From the NCBI GenBank assembly GCA_023415205.1, contig JAEZLR010000030.1:100652-164651 (forward strand): a stretch of DNA of 64,000 nt. Direction: 5' to 3'. The translations under genes were made by a program, and so were the position numbers. The stretch is from Bacillota bacterium. GTDB taxonomy: Bacteria > Bacillota > Clostridia > DSM-8532. A model generated the notes under the pieces. That model had not been told where the DNA came from. It searched no databases and saw nothing but the letters and a program-made list of their open reading frames with translations. Below are positions 51,201 through 59,455 of this stretch, piece by piece (positions within the stretch are counted from its first letter, which is position 1; the number at the start of each line of letters is the position of its first letter).

Positions 51201-52001
51201 GCACGGCCCAGGGTCTTTATCCCTGTTTTTCCGGGGACAAATTGTGAATATGATGTGAAGCGTAAGTTTGAACAGGCAGGGGCCCAGGCAGAGGTATTTG
51301 TTTTAAATAATCTCACAGCCCGAGAAATCGATGAGTCTATACAGGACATGAAAAAAAGAATTGATGAAAGTCAGATCATCATGCTTTCCGGAGGCTTTAG
51401 TGCAGGGGATGAGCCTGAGGGCTCAGGCAAGTTTATCGCGACGGTCTTTAGAAATGCTTACCTTACTGAGGCTGTAATGAATCTACTCAAGCAGCGTGAC
51501 GGCTTGGTGCTGGGCATATGCAACGGCTTCCAGGCTCTAGTGAAGCTGGGATTACTGCCTTATGGAGAGATAAGGCCATTGGATGAGAACTGTCCGACAC
51601 TGACTTTCAACGCCATAGGTCGCCATGTCTCCACCCTTTCACATACCCGGGTGGCCTCCAACCTCTCACCTTGGCTATCAAAAACCAAGGTCGGCCAAGT
51701 GCATACCGTTGCCGTCTCCCATGGGGAAGGACGGTTTGTAGCCAGTGAGACCGTGCTTAAGGAGCTTATGGCATCAGGTCAGATAGCAACACAGTATGTG
51801 AACCTCGAGGGCCAACCCACCATGGATATTCGCTATAACCCCAATGGATCCCTTCTGGCCGTAGAAGGTATTACCAGCAAGGACGGAAGGATTTTTGGGA
51901 AGATGGGGCATGATGAACGATATACAGGAAATACTTTTATCAATGTTCCCGGAGACAAGGAACAAAAAATCTTTGAGGCAGGTGTAGAATACTTTCTTTA
52001 A
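48231..52001 (+). CDS. purL: Phosphoribosylformylglycinamidine synthase, long single-chain form
   Basis: Fourth step of purine synthesis: FGAR + glutamine + ATP to FGAM. At 1256 aa this is the fused form with synthetase and glutaminase in one chain, unlike the three-part PurS-PurQ-PurL of Bacillus. Visible blocks: DTYWSDHCRHTTF, KNETHNHPTEIEPFGGAATC, GCGGATGSSKEHTEES and GGKDSMSGTF. The C-terminal glutaminase has the nucleophile in LGICNGFQALVKLGLLP and His in VSHGEGRF. No other pur gene is adjacent. Upstream are TATATAAT (48166-48173) and two TTGACA boxes (48097-48124), but not at standard spacing. Confidence 0.95.
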   Translation: MAVRRVYVEKKPGFDVEASKLFSEIKENLMVDTLEKIRILQRYDVEGITESDYEKAKIMVFSEPPVDVVYEEEPPINENEHLIAIEYLPGQYDQRADSAAQCIQIITHGERPDIRVARVFVLSGQISQQDYDKILHFMINPVETRQASLEKPQTLTQSYPVPSDVPRIQGFTQMPLEKIKELMDEMGFAMSLDDLAFCQDYFKDLEERDPTLTELRMIDTYWSDHCRHTTFLTQIEEAKFSENAVGQKIKGVFEDYLATRKKVYGERDKDICLMDIATLAMKYLKTTGDLDNLDESEEINACSIVVNAMVEGRCEEWLVMFKNETHNHPTEIEPFGGAATCLGGAIRDPLSGRSYVYQAMRVTGSADPRLPLSETLPGKLPQRVITTTAAHGYSSYGNQIGLSTGMVAEIYHPDYVAKRMEIGAVVGAAPRINVVRKTPESGDIVILLGGRTGRDGCGGATGSSKEHTEESLSQCGAEVQKGNPPTERKIQRLFRKATVTRMIKRCNDFGAGGVAVAIGELADGLDINLDAVPKKYEGLDGTELAISESQERMAVVVSPENVQKFIDEARKENLEATKVAVVTDTGRLRMSWRGKTIVDLSRDFLNTNGIKQSIAIEVNGADLENSPLNTLVPEIEALRFNPEEAWIRNLERLNVCSQKGLVERFDSTNGGSTVMMPFGGKYQLTPSEGMAAKLPVESGMTSTGTLMTFGYHPCISKWSPFHGAVYAIVESLSRLVAMGGDYKKARLTLQEYFEKPVKDPQKWGKPLSALLGAFYTQLKLKVAAIGGKDSMSGTFKDLHVPPTLVSFALAPVDVTTLITPELKRPGNQLVLITVRKDALMLPDFDHMAKTYSSLTNLINEKKILSASSLKMGGLAEALCKMAFGNGLGVRLESFDHDRLFGLDYGAILVEVPQAVDLSQLFEGLDHTLVGEVLEEPVIKSASVALPLEELSKAWQSTLEKTFPTKSSCNSERVETVSYTKGPVARRKTPIARPRVFIPVFPGTNCEYDVKRKFEQAGAQAEVFVLNNLTAREIDESIQDMKKRIDESQIIMLSGGFSAGDEPEGSGKFIATVFRNAYLTEAVMNLLKQRDGLVLGICNGFQALVKLGLLPYGEIRPLDENCPTLTFNAIGRHVSTLSHTRVASNLSPWLSKTKVGQVHTVAVSHGEGRFVASETVLKELMASGQIATQYVNLEGQPTMDIRYNPNGSLLAVEGITSKDGRIFGKMGHDERYTGNTFINVPGDKEQKIFEAGVEYFL

Positions 52002-53212
52002 TGGGTTCTAGCGGTTGCCAGCTCAAGCATATAGTGAATTTAAGAATAAGCGGACGGAGGCATGCCAACGGAGGAATATCCAGGGTGATGGTTATCCTTG
52101 CCCTAGTGCTGTTACTAAGTCTTGCCTCTGCATGCGCACCCTTATCTATGGATGATGAGTTTATTCCTGAAGAAGTGTCCAGTGAAGCGCCAAAGTTCTC
52201 TGCTTCATTGGTTTTAGAGCTTGCTAGTGTACCAGCGCCCGCCTCCCCGACGCCTCATGCTTCCTCCATTCCTTCCAAACCAGCGGATATAGTTAATCCC
52301 TACGTGCCCTATACCCACCAGCAAATGATGGGGGAAAGCACAAAACTGGCTGAGAGCTACCCGGATTTAATCAGCCTTGACTCTATCGGCAGCTCGGTGG
52401 AAGGGCGGGATCTTCTGCTCATCAAGTTGGGCAAAGGGGATAAAAAGATTATGCTCTGCGGGGCTCATCACGCCCGTGAATACATTACAAGCGCCTACCT
52501 TATGAAGATGGCTGAGGAGTATGCCAAGGCCTATGTCAGTTCGGGAACCTACGGAAAGTACCCTGTCAAAGACCTTCTGGATAAGGTAACGCTGTATATT
52601 GTGCCCATGGTTAATCCCGATGGGGTGAATCTGGTGAATAACGGCCTAGAAGCGGTTGAGGATCAAGAAGCTGTGGCCGCCATGGCGATGGTCAAGGCCA
52701 CCTATCGGGAATGGAAGGCCAATATTAACGGTATTGATTTAAATCGCCAGTATCCAGCTCATTGGGAAGAAAAGTACGACAATATCGGCCTGCCGGCATC
52801 TGAAAACTATAAGGGGGCAGCCTCAGCCACTGAACCCGAGGTTCAGGCCATGATGAAGCTAACCCGAGCGGCAGACTTTACTTTAACGGCTTCTTTTCAC
52901 ACTAAGGGTAATGCTATTTACTGGGCTGACAGAGGGACTGCTAAAAAAATTAAGGGTGTGGAAGCCATGGCCAAGCGATTGTCCAAGTTGACCGGCTACA
53001 AACGCATGCCCATCTCTGAAAAGCCATCGGTATACGGTGCTGGCTATGAAAATTGGTTCAGGCTTGAGTTTGGGCGTCCTTCTTTTTGTATTGAGCTCAC
53101 CCCTTCCAACAAGACAGACATGCCCCATGACGATAAGAAATTTGATTCTCTGGTCTGGGATAAAGCCAAATACATTGGCCTGTTCCTTGCTGATGAAGCT
53201 CTCAAGCGCTAA
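52001..53212 (+). CDS. M14-family zinc carboxypeptidase-like lipoprotein
   Basis: A secreted metallopeptidase (403 aa), probably acting on cell-wall peptides or other peptides outside the cell. A hydrophobic segment VMVILALVLLLSLASAC ends in a lipobox Cys, then a Pro/Ala/Ser-rich linker. The M14 zinc ligands are in GAHHAREYITS (His, Glu) and ASFHTKGN (His); NGIDLNRQYP holds the substrate-binding Arg and FCIELTPS the catalytic Glu. The start is uncertain: ATG 52001 overlaps the purL stop and adds a long basic stretch, whereas GTG 52085 would start right before the hydrophobic segment. Confidence 0.88.
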   Translation: MGSSGCQLKHIVNLRISGRRHANGGISRVMVILALVLLLSLASACAPLSMDDEFIPEEVSSEAPKFSASLVLELASVPAPASPTPHASSIPSKPADIVNPYVPYTHQQMMGESTKLAESYPDLISLDSIGSSVEGRDLLLIKLGKGDKKIMLCGAHHAREYITSAYLMKMAEEYAKAYVSSGTYGKYPVKDLLDKVTLYIVPMVNPDGVNLVNNGLEAVEDQEAVAAMAMVKATYREWKANINGIDLNRQYPAHWEEKYDNIGLPASENYKGAASATEPEVQAMMKLTRAADFTLTASFHTKGNAIYWADRGTAKKIKGVEAMAKRLSKLTGYKRMPISEKPSVYGAGYENWFRLEFGRPSFCIELTPSNKTDMPHDDKKFDSLVWDKAKYIGLFLADEALKR

Positions 53213-53244
53213 AGCTAATACGTGATAAAAAACGCCACCCAGGA

Positions 53245-55071
53245 TTACTTTATTCTCACGCCGAAGATCTTCTTTGCATAGGAGCCTACAACGGCAATGT
53301 CATCGTAAACCGAGGGTGAGCTCTCTATATTCCCGCCTAAAGAGACCTTGTCATAATCCTCACCGGTCATGGGATCGAACAGATGCATAAAACCGCCGTA
53401 ATCACAGAAAAGGCCATAGGTTTTTCCATCATCGCTTTTAATATCCACTGGCGAACTCCAACTGTATGCCTCTAGATCACGCACCCACAATTCTTCTCCC
53501 GTCATTTTGTCCAAAGCCACAAGCTTACCGTCCAATTGACTACCCGTAAAGCAAATGGGATAAATAATCCGGTCGGCGATGTCATCCTTTCCGATAAGAG
53601 GGGTACCTAGCACTCCACCATTGATATAGGAGCGGTAGAAGCAGGTATAATCCTTCTGCCAGACTAACTCCCCGGTCAGGGCATTGAATTTTCTGATATT
53701 GGCGGGGGCTTTACTGGCTTGGCCATTGGCGCAGCGCTTGTCTATCTCATTGGCCGTGTAGAGGAAGACCCCCTCGTCGGTTTCTTCGATGACAATACTG
53801 CTGTCGGTGTCGTCCTGGGTGTTATAGATCCAAACGGGTTCCATCCTGTGAATATCCAAACACTGAAGGGTTCCGCCATTGTCAACAAAGTACATAAGAT
53901 TTCTGTAGAAGGCAGGGGAGTTCTCAATACCCTGGTCTCCGCTGTAAGAGGATTTATAACGGTATTTGGTGGTTTGGGGGGCCATGGAAAGAGTGGATGT
54001 AGACGCATCAAAGCTTGAGTTAAGCTTGATTTTGTAGATTAGGCCGTTTTCTCCCGCCTGTATGAGGGTATCGGTCTCGCGGTTCAATACTGCTGATGAA
54101 TCCAAGGCGCCCCAGGTTCTGAAAGCCACTGGATCCTTGCCGGGGAAGGTGAAGATCTCGCTCTGATCCATGAGATTATAAATACGGTACTTAAAGGAAG
54201 TGGTGCTGCTCCCGTTGCTGTTCAGGCCCATCCCCGTATAGAAAAGGGGATAGCCTCTGGGATCCACCATGCCGGTTCCTTTAATGGAATAACCCAATTT
54301 GATCTTGGGACGGGTAGGTTTACCTGTTTGAAGATCCAGAAAATAGATGTTACCATCCAAAATAGGGTAGATGACCTCGGTTAAATCCGTGTGCTTAAAT
54401 TCATCGTTGAGATTCATCACCTTACGGGTTTCCTCGGGCCAATGAACCAAGAGGGGCTGACCGGTCCAACCGGAGCCTGGCCAGTAGCTGTCGGCCGCCG
54501 ATATGGCTCCGGTTTCTTGCTCCCAGATGATCTCCAGTTTTTTCTCCGTCACTTGCCGGGTTCCATAGGAGGCGGAACTCCGGTAGTTGTTGCCCCTGAA
54601 AGCAGTGACGCCTTCTAAAACCGAATAAGCCTTGCCGGAGGGAAAGGCCAGAGGGTATTCGGGTGTGTACTCCACCACTTTATCATTTTTTAGAACCGAA
54701 TAGGTGATGGTGCCACCGTCAGAAAACTTCTTTCGGTAGGTCCCCGTAGAAAGTGTTGTTTTTTCTACAAAGGTGGGGGGATTGCCAATATCTAGAACCA
54801 ATTGGGCTGGATCAGTAATTTCGGGTGTAGGTGTGGGCTCTGGGGTGGGGGTAGGTGTCTCTTCCGGAGGCTTTGTCTCCGTACTTTGGCTAGGGAGAGG
54901 TGTGATGCTGTTGGTGGGAGTAGGCGATGAGGCCAAGAGGCCTGAAAGGTCAATCCCGGGAAGCTTCCCCTGTACGGCCAGGAGTGCCAATAACGCCAAT
55001 ACGGAGAAAAGAAGGAGAATAACCATAAGGGTTATCTTAGGGCTTTTTTTTCTTCTATATCTGTAAGCCAT
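53245..55071 (-). CDS. Membrane-anchored PQQ-like beta-propeller protein (paralogue 1)
   Basis: A 608-aa protein with a basic N-terminus (MAYRYRRKKSPK), one membrane helix (about 14-34), a Thr/Pro/Glu-rich linker and a large extracellular domain. The domain carries repeats of the PQQ-like propeller kind: LDKMTGEELWVRDLEAYSWS, NALTGELVWQKDYTCFYRS, LDIHRMEPVWIYNTQDDTDS. No catalytic residues for a quinoprotein can be assigned, so a structural or binding role is more likely. It follows a paralogue of nearly equal length with a 20-nt gap and is the last gene of its operon. Confidence 0.82.
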   Translation of the reverse strand: MAYRYRRKKSPKITLMVILLLFSVLALLALLAVQGKLPGIDLSGLLASSPTPTNSITPLPSQSTETKPPEETPTPTPEPTPTPEITDPAQLVLDIGNPPTFVEKTTLSTGTYRKKFSDGGTITYSVLKNDKVVEYTPEYPLAFPSGKAYSVLEGVTAFRGNNYRSSASYGTRQVTEKKLEIIWEQETGAISAADSYWPGSGWTGQPLLVHWPEETRKVMNLNDEFKHTDLTEVIYPILDGNIYFLDLQTGKPTRPKIKLGYSIKGTGMVDPRGYPLFYTGMGLNSNGSSTTSFKYRIYNLMDQSEIFTFPGKDPVAFRTWGALDSSAVLNRETDTLIQAGENGLIYKIKLNSSFDASTSTLSMAPQTTKYRYKSSYSGDQGIENSPAFYRNLMYFVDNGGTLQCLDIHRMEPVWIYNTQDDTDSSIVIEETDEGVFLYTANEIDKRCANGQASKAPANIRKFNALTGELVWQKDYTCFYRSYINGGVLGTPLIGKDDIADRIIYPICFTGSQLDGKLVALDKMTGEELWVRDLEAYSWSSPVDIKSDDGKTYGLFCDYGGFMHLFDPMTGEDYDKVSLGGNIESSPSVYDDIAVVGSYAKKIFGVRIK

Positions 55072-55091
55072 TGCTTTTACCTCGTTTTGGT

Positions 55092-56915
55092 CTACTTTAT
55101 CCTTATACCAAAAATCTTCTGAGCATAGGAGCCGACCACAATCATATCATCATAAACCGCCGGAGAAGACTCCACATTTTTACCCAAGCTGATGGTGTTA
55201 AGATCCTTTCCGGTTTTTGGATCAAAGAGATGCATTTTACCTGCATAATCACAGAAGATACCATAGGTTTTCCCCTCGGAGCTTTGAATGGCCACAGGAG
55301 AGCTCCAACTGTAGGCTGAGAGCTGACGTGTCCAGACCTCCTCCCCCGTCTTCTTGTCCAGGGCAACCAGCGTCCCATCGGTGGTTGAGCCGGTAAAGCA
55401 TATGGAGAAGATAATCAGGTCACTGATATCGTCCTTACCGATTAAAGGGGTAGCCAGTGCCCCGCCATTAATGTAGAAATTATATAAGCAGGTATAGTCC
55501 TTCTGCCAGATCAACTCGCCTGTCAACGCGTCAAATTTGCGGATGTTAGCCTTTTCGGCACTCTTACTTTCCTCGCTTCTTTTATCCACTTGATTAGCCG
55601 TATAGAGAAAGACGCCTTCATTGGTTTCCTCGATAACGGTGGTAGCGTCAGTGTCATCACCCACATTATAGGTCCAGACGGGCTTGAGGGTGTTAATGTC
55701 CAGGCATTGAAAGAGGCCACCATTATCGCAGAAGTACATGTAGTTCTTGTAATAGGCGGGGGAGTTCTCAATACCCAGTTCATTCTGGCTGGAATCCCGG
55801 TAGCGATATTTTGTCAGCTGCGGGGAAATGGCAATGGTTCCCGCCTCCTTATTAAAGTTGGTATTAAGCTTCACCCGGTAAACCAGACCGTTTTCTGCCG
55901 CTTCAATAAAGGTGTCGGTATTCTTGTCGATCATAGCTGAGGAATCAAAGGCCCCCCATTTTCTGAAGGCCACAGAATCCCTGCCCATGATACTATAGAG
56001 AAGGGACTGATCTATCAAGCTGAACATCATATATTTGAATTCTGTAAAATGACCGCTGTTCTCGTTCAGGCCCATCCCCGTGTAGAATAGGGGATATCCT
56101 CGGGGATCCACCATTCCGGTACCCTTCATGGGATACCCTACCTCAATCTTGTCACGGGTGGCCTTCCCACTTTCAAGATCAAGAAAATAAATATTACCAT
56201 CCAGTGCAGGATAAATAACCTCCACAAGATCCTTTTCCTTATACTCGGACTTGATATTCATCATATTCCGGACACCCTCGGACCAATTGACAAGCAAGGG
56301 TTGTCCCGTCCAGCCCGTTCCCGGCCAGTAACTGTTCTCTGCGCTGATGGCACCCAAATCATGGGTCCACACAATCTCCAACTTTTTCTGGGAAACGGAA
56401 CGGGTTCCGTAGGCTGCCGAGTCCCTGTAATTATTACCTCTGAAAGCGGTAACCCCTTTGACATCCGAGTATTCTTGGGAGGGACCGAACTCAATCTCAT
56501 CCTTGGGCGTATACTCGTCAAGAGGCTTTCCATTCTCAAAAACCCAATAGCTCAGGGGTGTTCCGTCACTTTTGGTAAAGGTTTTAGCACTGTCTCCGTA
56601 GGCCATGGAGCCCGTAAAGATGGCTGCATCCTGCCAGGACACGTCTAGAACGGCAGGATCAGTGCTTTCATTAGGCATGGGCTCGGGCGTGGGCCATGGC
56701 GTGGGCTCGGGTGTGGGTGTTGATTCAGGAATACCCTCCTGCTGGGAAGGCGGAGGAGTAGTGCTTCCTTGGGAGGTCAATTCATCAGGCATAAAGGGTA
56801 GCTTTCCCTTGAGTGCCAGAGTAATAACAACAATAGAGACAGCTACGCAGAGCAGGAAGGTAAAAAATTTACCCGGATTGAACCTGCGGCGCTTTCTATA
56901 GGATGATCTGTACAT
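55092..56915 (-). CDS. Membrane-anchored PQQ-like beta-propeller protein (paralogue 2)
   Basis: A 607-aa tandem paralogue of the downstream gene, with the same order: basic start MYRSSYRKRRRF, membrane helix (about 16-36), Pro/Thr/Glu linker and propeller domain. Long blocks match the other copy, such as GVTAFRGNNYRDSAAYGTR, GTGWTGQPLLVNWSEG, GTGMVDPRGYPLFYTGMGLN and GSYAQKIFGIRIK. GCGAGGTG precedes ATG 56915. The pair arose by gene duplication. Role unknown; ligand binding or a cell-surface scaffold is a guess. Confidence 0.82.
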   Translation of the reverse strand: MYRSSYRKRRRFNPGKFFTFLLCVAVSIVVITLALKGKLPFMPDELTSQGSTTPPPSQQEGIPESTPTPEPTPWPTPEPMPNESTDPAVLDVSWQDAAIFTGSMAYGDSAKTFTKSDGTPLSYWVFENGKPLDEYTPKDEIEFGPSQEYSDVKGVTAFRGNNYRDSAAYGTRSVSQKKLEIVWTHDLGAISAENSYWPGTGWTGQPLLVNWSEGVRNMMNIKSEYKEKDLVEVIYPALDGNIYFLDLESGKATRDKIEVGYPMKGTGMVDPRGYPLFYTGMGLNENSGHFTEFKYMMFSLIDQSLLYSIMGRDSVAFRKWGAFDSSAMIDKNTDTFIEAAENGLVYRVKLNTNFNKEAGTIAISPQLTKYRYRDSSQNELGIENSPAYYKNYMYFCDNGGLFQCLDINTLKPVWTYNVGDDTDATTVIEETNEGVFLYTANQVDKRSEESKSAEKANIRKFDALTGELIWQKDYTCLYNFYINGGALATPLIGKDDISDLIIFSICFTGSTTDGTLVALDKKTGEEVWTRQLSAYSWSSPVAIQSSEGKTYGIFCDYAGKMHLFDPKTGKDLNTISLGKNVESSPAVYDDMIVVGSYAQKIFGIRIK

Positions 56916-56953
56916 GAGCTAACACCTCGCATGCGTAAAGAGTATTGAGAGGT

Positions 56954-58024
56954 TTACGGAGCGGCATAGGCCTCCACCTCGTCATAAATTAGCCGGGACA
57001 ATTCACCGATGCCCTTGCAGGCTGCATCGTAATTTGTTTTTTCAGACATGACGGCAAGGACATAGGGATGAGAAGCAAAAACAATGCCCACATCGTTGAA
57101 GGTATTATAGGCCCCCTGGTTGCCGATTTTATGTGCAACCTTAACCTCCTTGGGGAGATTAGCGTCGATACGGTCCTTCCAATCTGTATTCTCAAGGTTG
57201 TAAATCAACTCGCCATAAAGCTCCGGATTATTAAGATAAAGTCGATAAAGCTCCTGTGTCACCAGTGCAAGGTCATGGGGGGAGGTGCGATGGCCCTTGT
57301 CGTAATAAATATCGCCCCCCAGATCAAGAATATACTGACAGATATTTTCGATACCCAAAAGACGGATAATCATATTGATACCACAATTATCGCTATGGAT
57401 GATGGAGAGCCTGGAGGTTTCCCTCACAGTGAATTCTGTCCCGAAGGGCTTGCCCTGGATAATACCGGTGCCGGCTTCAAAATCCTCATTAAGGTACTTG
57501 AGCATCATCTCAGGAGCGATCTCCCCGGATTCAATCTTAGTATACAGGTACACATTCATAGGCAGCTTGGAGGTCGAGGCGGCGACGTATTCATCTCGGT
57601 CATTAATTCCGAAGGATTCTCCGGTGGCCAGGTCGATGAAGTAAACACCGTATTTGGCCGACTGCTTGGAGATATAATCCTGAACCTTGGCCTTGATAGC
57701 TTCAGTCCTTCCGCTTTTTTCAACTGATCCAATGGCGGGCAGGAAGCCGTGATCGGTCGTTTGGGTTCCCTGGGGTGTAACGGCATCGGGGGTGGACTCA
57801 GGTGTGGGCTCACTGCTTGGGGTAGGCTCCGTACTAGGGACTTCCGTAGGCTGTGAATGGGTGGCCGTAGGTGTGGGAGTTGGGGAGTTGGTCGCCGCTT
57901 GATTGTTTTCGCGAATAAAGAACCAGTAGGCTGCCGCCAAAAGGATGAGGGTGACGAGAATGAGAGCAATCGCTTTGCGTCGTCTTCTATAGAGTCGTTC
58001 ATTTCTAAAACGGTACTGTTTCAT
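56954..58024 (-). CDS. Membrane-anchored serine hydrolase, class A beta-lactamase-like fold
   Basis: A 356-aa protein with a very basic start (RFRNERLYRRRRK), one membrane helix (about 18-37), a Thr/Pro/Ser linker, then a penicillin-recognising enzyme domain. The catalytic motifs are SxxK at 150-153 (STSK), SDN at 211-213, and KIG at 299-301 in place of KTG or KSG. I see no clear class A Glu166 motif, so it may be a peptidoglycan hydrolase or binding protein more than a resistance enzyme. ATG 58024 follows AGGAGATG. It heads the operon with the two propeller genes. Confidence 0.82.
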   Translation of the reverse strand: MKQYRFRNERLYRRRRKAIALILVTLILLAAAYWFFIRENNQAATNSPTPTPTATHSQPTEVPSTEPTPSSEPTPESTPDAVTPQGTQTTDHGFLPAIGSVEKSGRTEAIKAKVQDYISKQSAKYGVYFIDLATGESFGINDRDEYVAASTSKLPMNVYLYTKIESGEIAPEMMLKYLNEDFEAGTGIIQGKPFGTEFTVRETSRLSIIHSDNCGINMIIRLLGIENICQYILDLGGDIYYDKGHRTSPHDLALVTQELYRLYLNNPELYGELIYNLENTDWKDRIDANLPKEVKVAHKIGNQGAYNTFNDVGIVFASHPYVLAVMSEKTNYDAACKGIGELSRLIYDEVEAYAAP

Positions 58025-58099
58025 GGATTCATCTCCTGTAAAAATCAAAGACTAAAAATGCCCCGAACTATGCTTCAAGGGTTCCAAAACATCAGCTTT

Positions 58100-58128
58100 A
58101 TTATAATGAATATGAGGAGTATTGTCTA
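58100..58128 (-). promoter_or_regulatory. Candidate promoter of the serine hydrolase/propeller operon
   Basis: On the minus strand TAGACA (58123-58128), 17 bp, TATAAT (58100-58105), about 75 nt before the hydrolase start. Confidence 0.55.
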
Positions 58129-58251
58129 TAAAGAGTTCATTTATAATAGGTAGGATATATAACCCTGGAATAGCATAAAAAAAAGAGGTATAATGGTTTT
58201 CGGCCATTACCTATGGACTTCATCCTAAGCCTTGTGAAATCAAGCTTTTGT

Positions 58252-58280
58252 TTGACATGATTATACCGTTGTGCTACAAT
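58252..58280 (+). promoter_or_regulatory. Promoter of rplU-prp-rpmA-obg
   Basis: TTGACA (58252-58257), exactly 17 bp, TACAAT (58275-58280): the best consensus promoter on the plus strand in this window. Together with the minus-strand promoter it explains most of the 353-bp gap between the two operons. Confidence 0.75.
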
Positions 58281-58286
58281 ATAACG

Positions 58287-58377
58287 GCAACCGCACGAAA
58301 AAGGGCTGTAAATCAGGAAATGACACGTTCATATCCTGTCCCTACTAGGCGAGATTGGTAGGAGGAGGTGCAAAACG
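58287..58377 (+). promoter_or_regulatory. Probable L21 (rplU) ribosomal-protein leader
   Basis: The transcript from the promoter above has about 90 nt of leader with two hairpins: CAGGA (58314-58318) with TCCTG near 58334, and CCTAC with GTAGG (about 58342-58363), ending beside the ribosome-binding site GGAGGAGGTG. Position and size fit the L21 leader class known upstream of rplU in Firmicutes. I could not compare it with a covariance model. Confidence 0.5.
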
Positions 58378-58686
58378 ATGTACGCAGTTATTGAGACAGG
58401 TGGAAAGCAGTACAGAGTTCAGGAAGGTGATGTTCTTTTTTTAGAGAAGCTCACCGTAACTGAAGGAGAAGCTTTTGTTTTTGAAAAAGTTCTCGCTGTT
58501 TCCAAGGACGGCGCTCTTACAACAGGCAATCCTGTTTCCGGAGCTTCCGTATCCGCGAAGGTTCTCGGTCAGGGCAAAGGAAAGAAGATTATTGTCTTCA
58601 AGTACAAGTCCAAAAAGGCTGAGCGCAAGAAGCAGGGTCACAGACAGCCATACACCAAGGTTCAGATCGAAAAGATCAACGCTTAA
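58378..58686 (+). CDS. rplU: 50S ribosomal protein L21
   Basis: L21 binds 23S rRNA near L20. The 102-aa protein starts YAVIETGGKQYRVQEGDVLF and ends RKKQGHRQPYTKVQIEKI, the standard features. GGAGGAGGTG lies upstream of ATG 58378. First gene of the rplU-prp-rpmA-obg group that is kept in nearly all Firmicutes. Confidence 0.97.
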   Translation: MYAVIETGGKQYRVQEGDVLFLEKLTVTEGEAFVFEKVLAVSKDGALTTGNPVSGASVSAKVLGQGKGKKIIVFKYKSKKAERKKQGHRQPYTKVQIEKINA

Positions 58687-58690
58687 GACC

Positions 58691-59023
58691 ATGACCAAGG
58701 CTGTTATTTACCGTATGAAAAGCGGTGAAATTAAGGGATTCAGCATTAAGGGACATGCGGGAGCAGAAAAAACAGGTGAGTATGACCTTGTTTGTGCGGG
58801 GATTTCCGCCATAGGTTATACCGCGCTTGGTGCACTGGATGAGCTTTGTGGGATTCATACCTACAAGGAATCGGAAGGGAATCTCCAATTGACATTGCCC
58901 GATACCATGACCGCTGAAGCCTGGGCCAAAGCCCAAATTATTCTGGAGACCATGGATATTGGTCTGAAACAGATTGAAAATCAGTACGCACGGCATATAC
59001 AAGTAAGGTATAAGGAGGTGTAG
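58691..59023 (+). CDS. prp: Ribosomal-processing cysteine protease Prp
   Basis: Cuts the N-terminal extension off L27, which is needed for ribosome function in Firmicutes. The 110-aa protein has the catalytic His in KGHAGAE (His22) and Cys in DLVCAGIS (Cys35). ATG 58691 is 4 nt after the rplU stop; the frame is open far upstream inside rplU, but that would not be translated from a proper site. Next to its substrate gene rpmA. Confidence 0.94.
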   Translation: MTKAVIYRMKSGEIKGFSIKGHAGAEKTGEYDLVCAGISAIGYTALGALDELCGIHTYKESEGNLQLTLPDTMTAEAWAKAQIILETMDIGLKQIENQYARHIQVRYKEV

Positions 59024-59025
59024 CC

Positions 59026-59304
59026 ATGATCAAGATTAATCTGCAATTGTTCGCTCACAAAAAGGGCGTAGGTAGCACCAAGAACGGCCGTGACAGCGAA
59101 TCTAAAAGACTCGGTGTCAAAAAAGGCGATGGACAGCCCGTAATCGCAGGAAATATCCTGGTAAGGCAAAGAGGCACCAAAATTCATCCTGGAACCAACG
59201 TAGGCATAGGCAGTGATGATACACTGTTCGCTCTTATCGATGGCAAGGTGAAGTTTGAGAGACTCGATAAGACCAGGAAAAAGGTAAGCGTGTATTCCGC
59301 TTAA
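59026..59304 (+). CDS. rpmA: 50S ribosomal protein L27 with cleavable N-terminal extension
   Basis: L27 reaches the peptidyl transferase centre with its N-terminus. The 92-aa precursor begins MIKINLQLFAHKKGVGSTKN; the LQLF motif just before AHKKG is the Prp cleavage site known from S. aureus. The body has GNILVRQRGTKIHPG and GSDDTLFALIDGKV. It starts 2 nt after prp with AAGGAGGTG upstream. A terminator follows, so obg is reached by readthrough or its own promoter. Confidence 0.97.
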   Translation: MIKINLQLFAHKKGVGSTKNGRDSESKRLGVKKGDGQPVIAGNILVRQRGTKIHPGTNVGIGSDDTLFALIDGKVKFERLDKTRKKVSVYSA

Positions 59305-59329
59305 CAACAGGTCATACTAAATGTGAGCA

Positions 59330-59357
59330 AGGGACGAAGCATCGTCCCTTTTCCTTT
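59330..59357 (+). terminator. Intrinsic terminator after rpmA
   Basis: AGGGACGA (59330-59337) pairs with TCGTCCCT (59342-59349), loop AGCA, followed by a T-rich TTTTCCTTTT. Confidence 0.75.
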
Positions 59358-59358
59358 T

Positions 59359-59446
59359 GAGGCATTGCGCAAGCAATGTCCTAAAATCGAGTGGGGTCGA
59401 TGCCCCCGAGATTTTGATTCGAAGGAATCCCTTGGGGATTCGGGGG
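59359..59446 (+). promoter_or_regulatory. Structured leader of obg, with CGATG-loop hairpin copy D
   Basis: Three hairpins stand in a row between the rpmA terminator and obg. (1) CATTGC/GCAATG, loop GCAA. (2) Copy D, 59383-59415: AAAATC with GATTTT outside, GGGG (59393-59396) with CCCC inside, around TCGATG. (3) GAATCCC with GGGATTC (about 59424-59440), ending next to the GGGGGG that would serve as the obg ribosome-binding site, which could therefore be masked. Confidence 0.5.
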
Positions 59447-59455
59447 GATTATTGA

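Noticed and set aside
57068..57727. 219-codon open frame on the plus strand inside the serine hydrolase gene
   Set aside because: The minus-strand frame has clear SxxK, SDN and KIG motifs and a signal-anchor; the plus-strand frame has none.
56954..58024. Calling the SxxK hydrolase an antibiotic-resistance beta-lactamase
   Set aside because: KIG replaces KTG/KSG and no class A Glu166 motif is seen; the envelope operon context suits a cell-wall role better.
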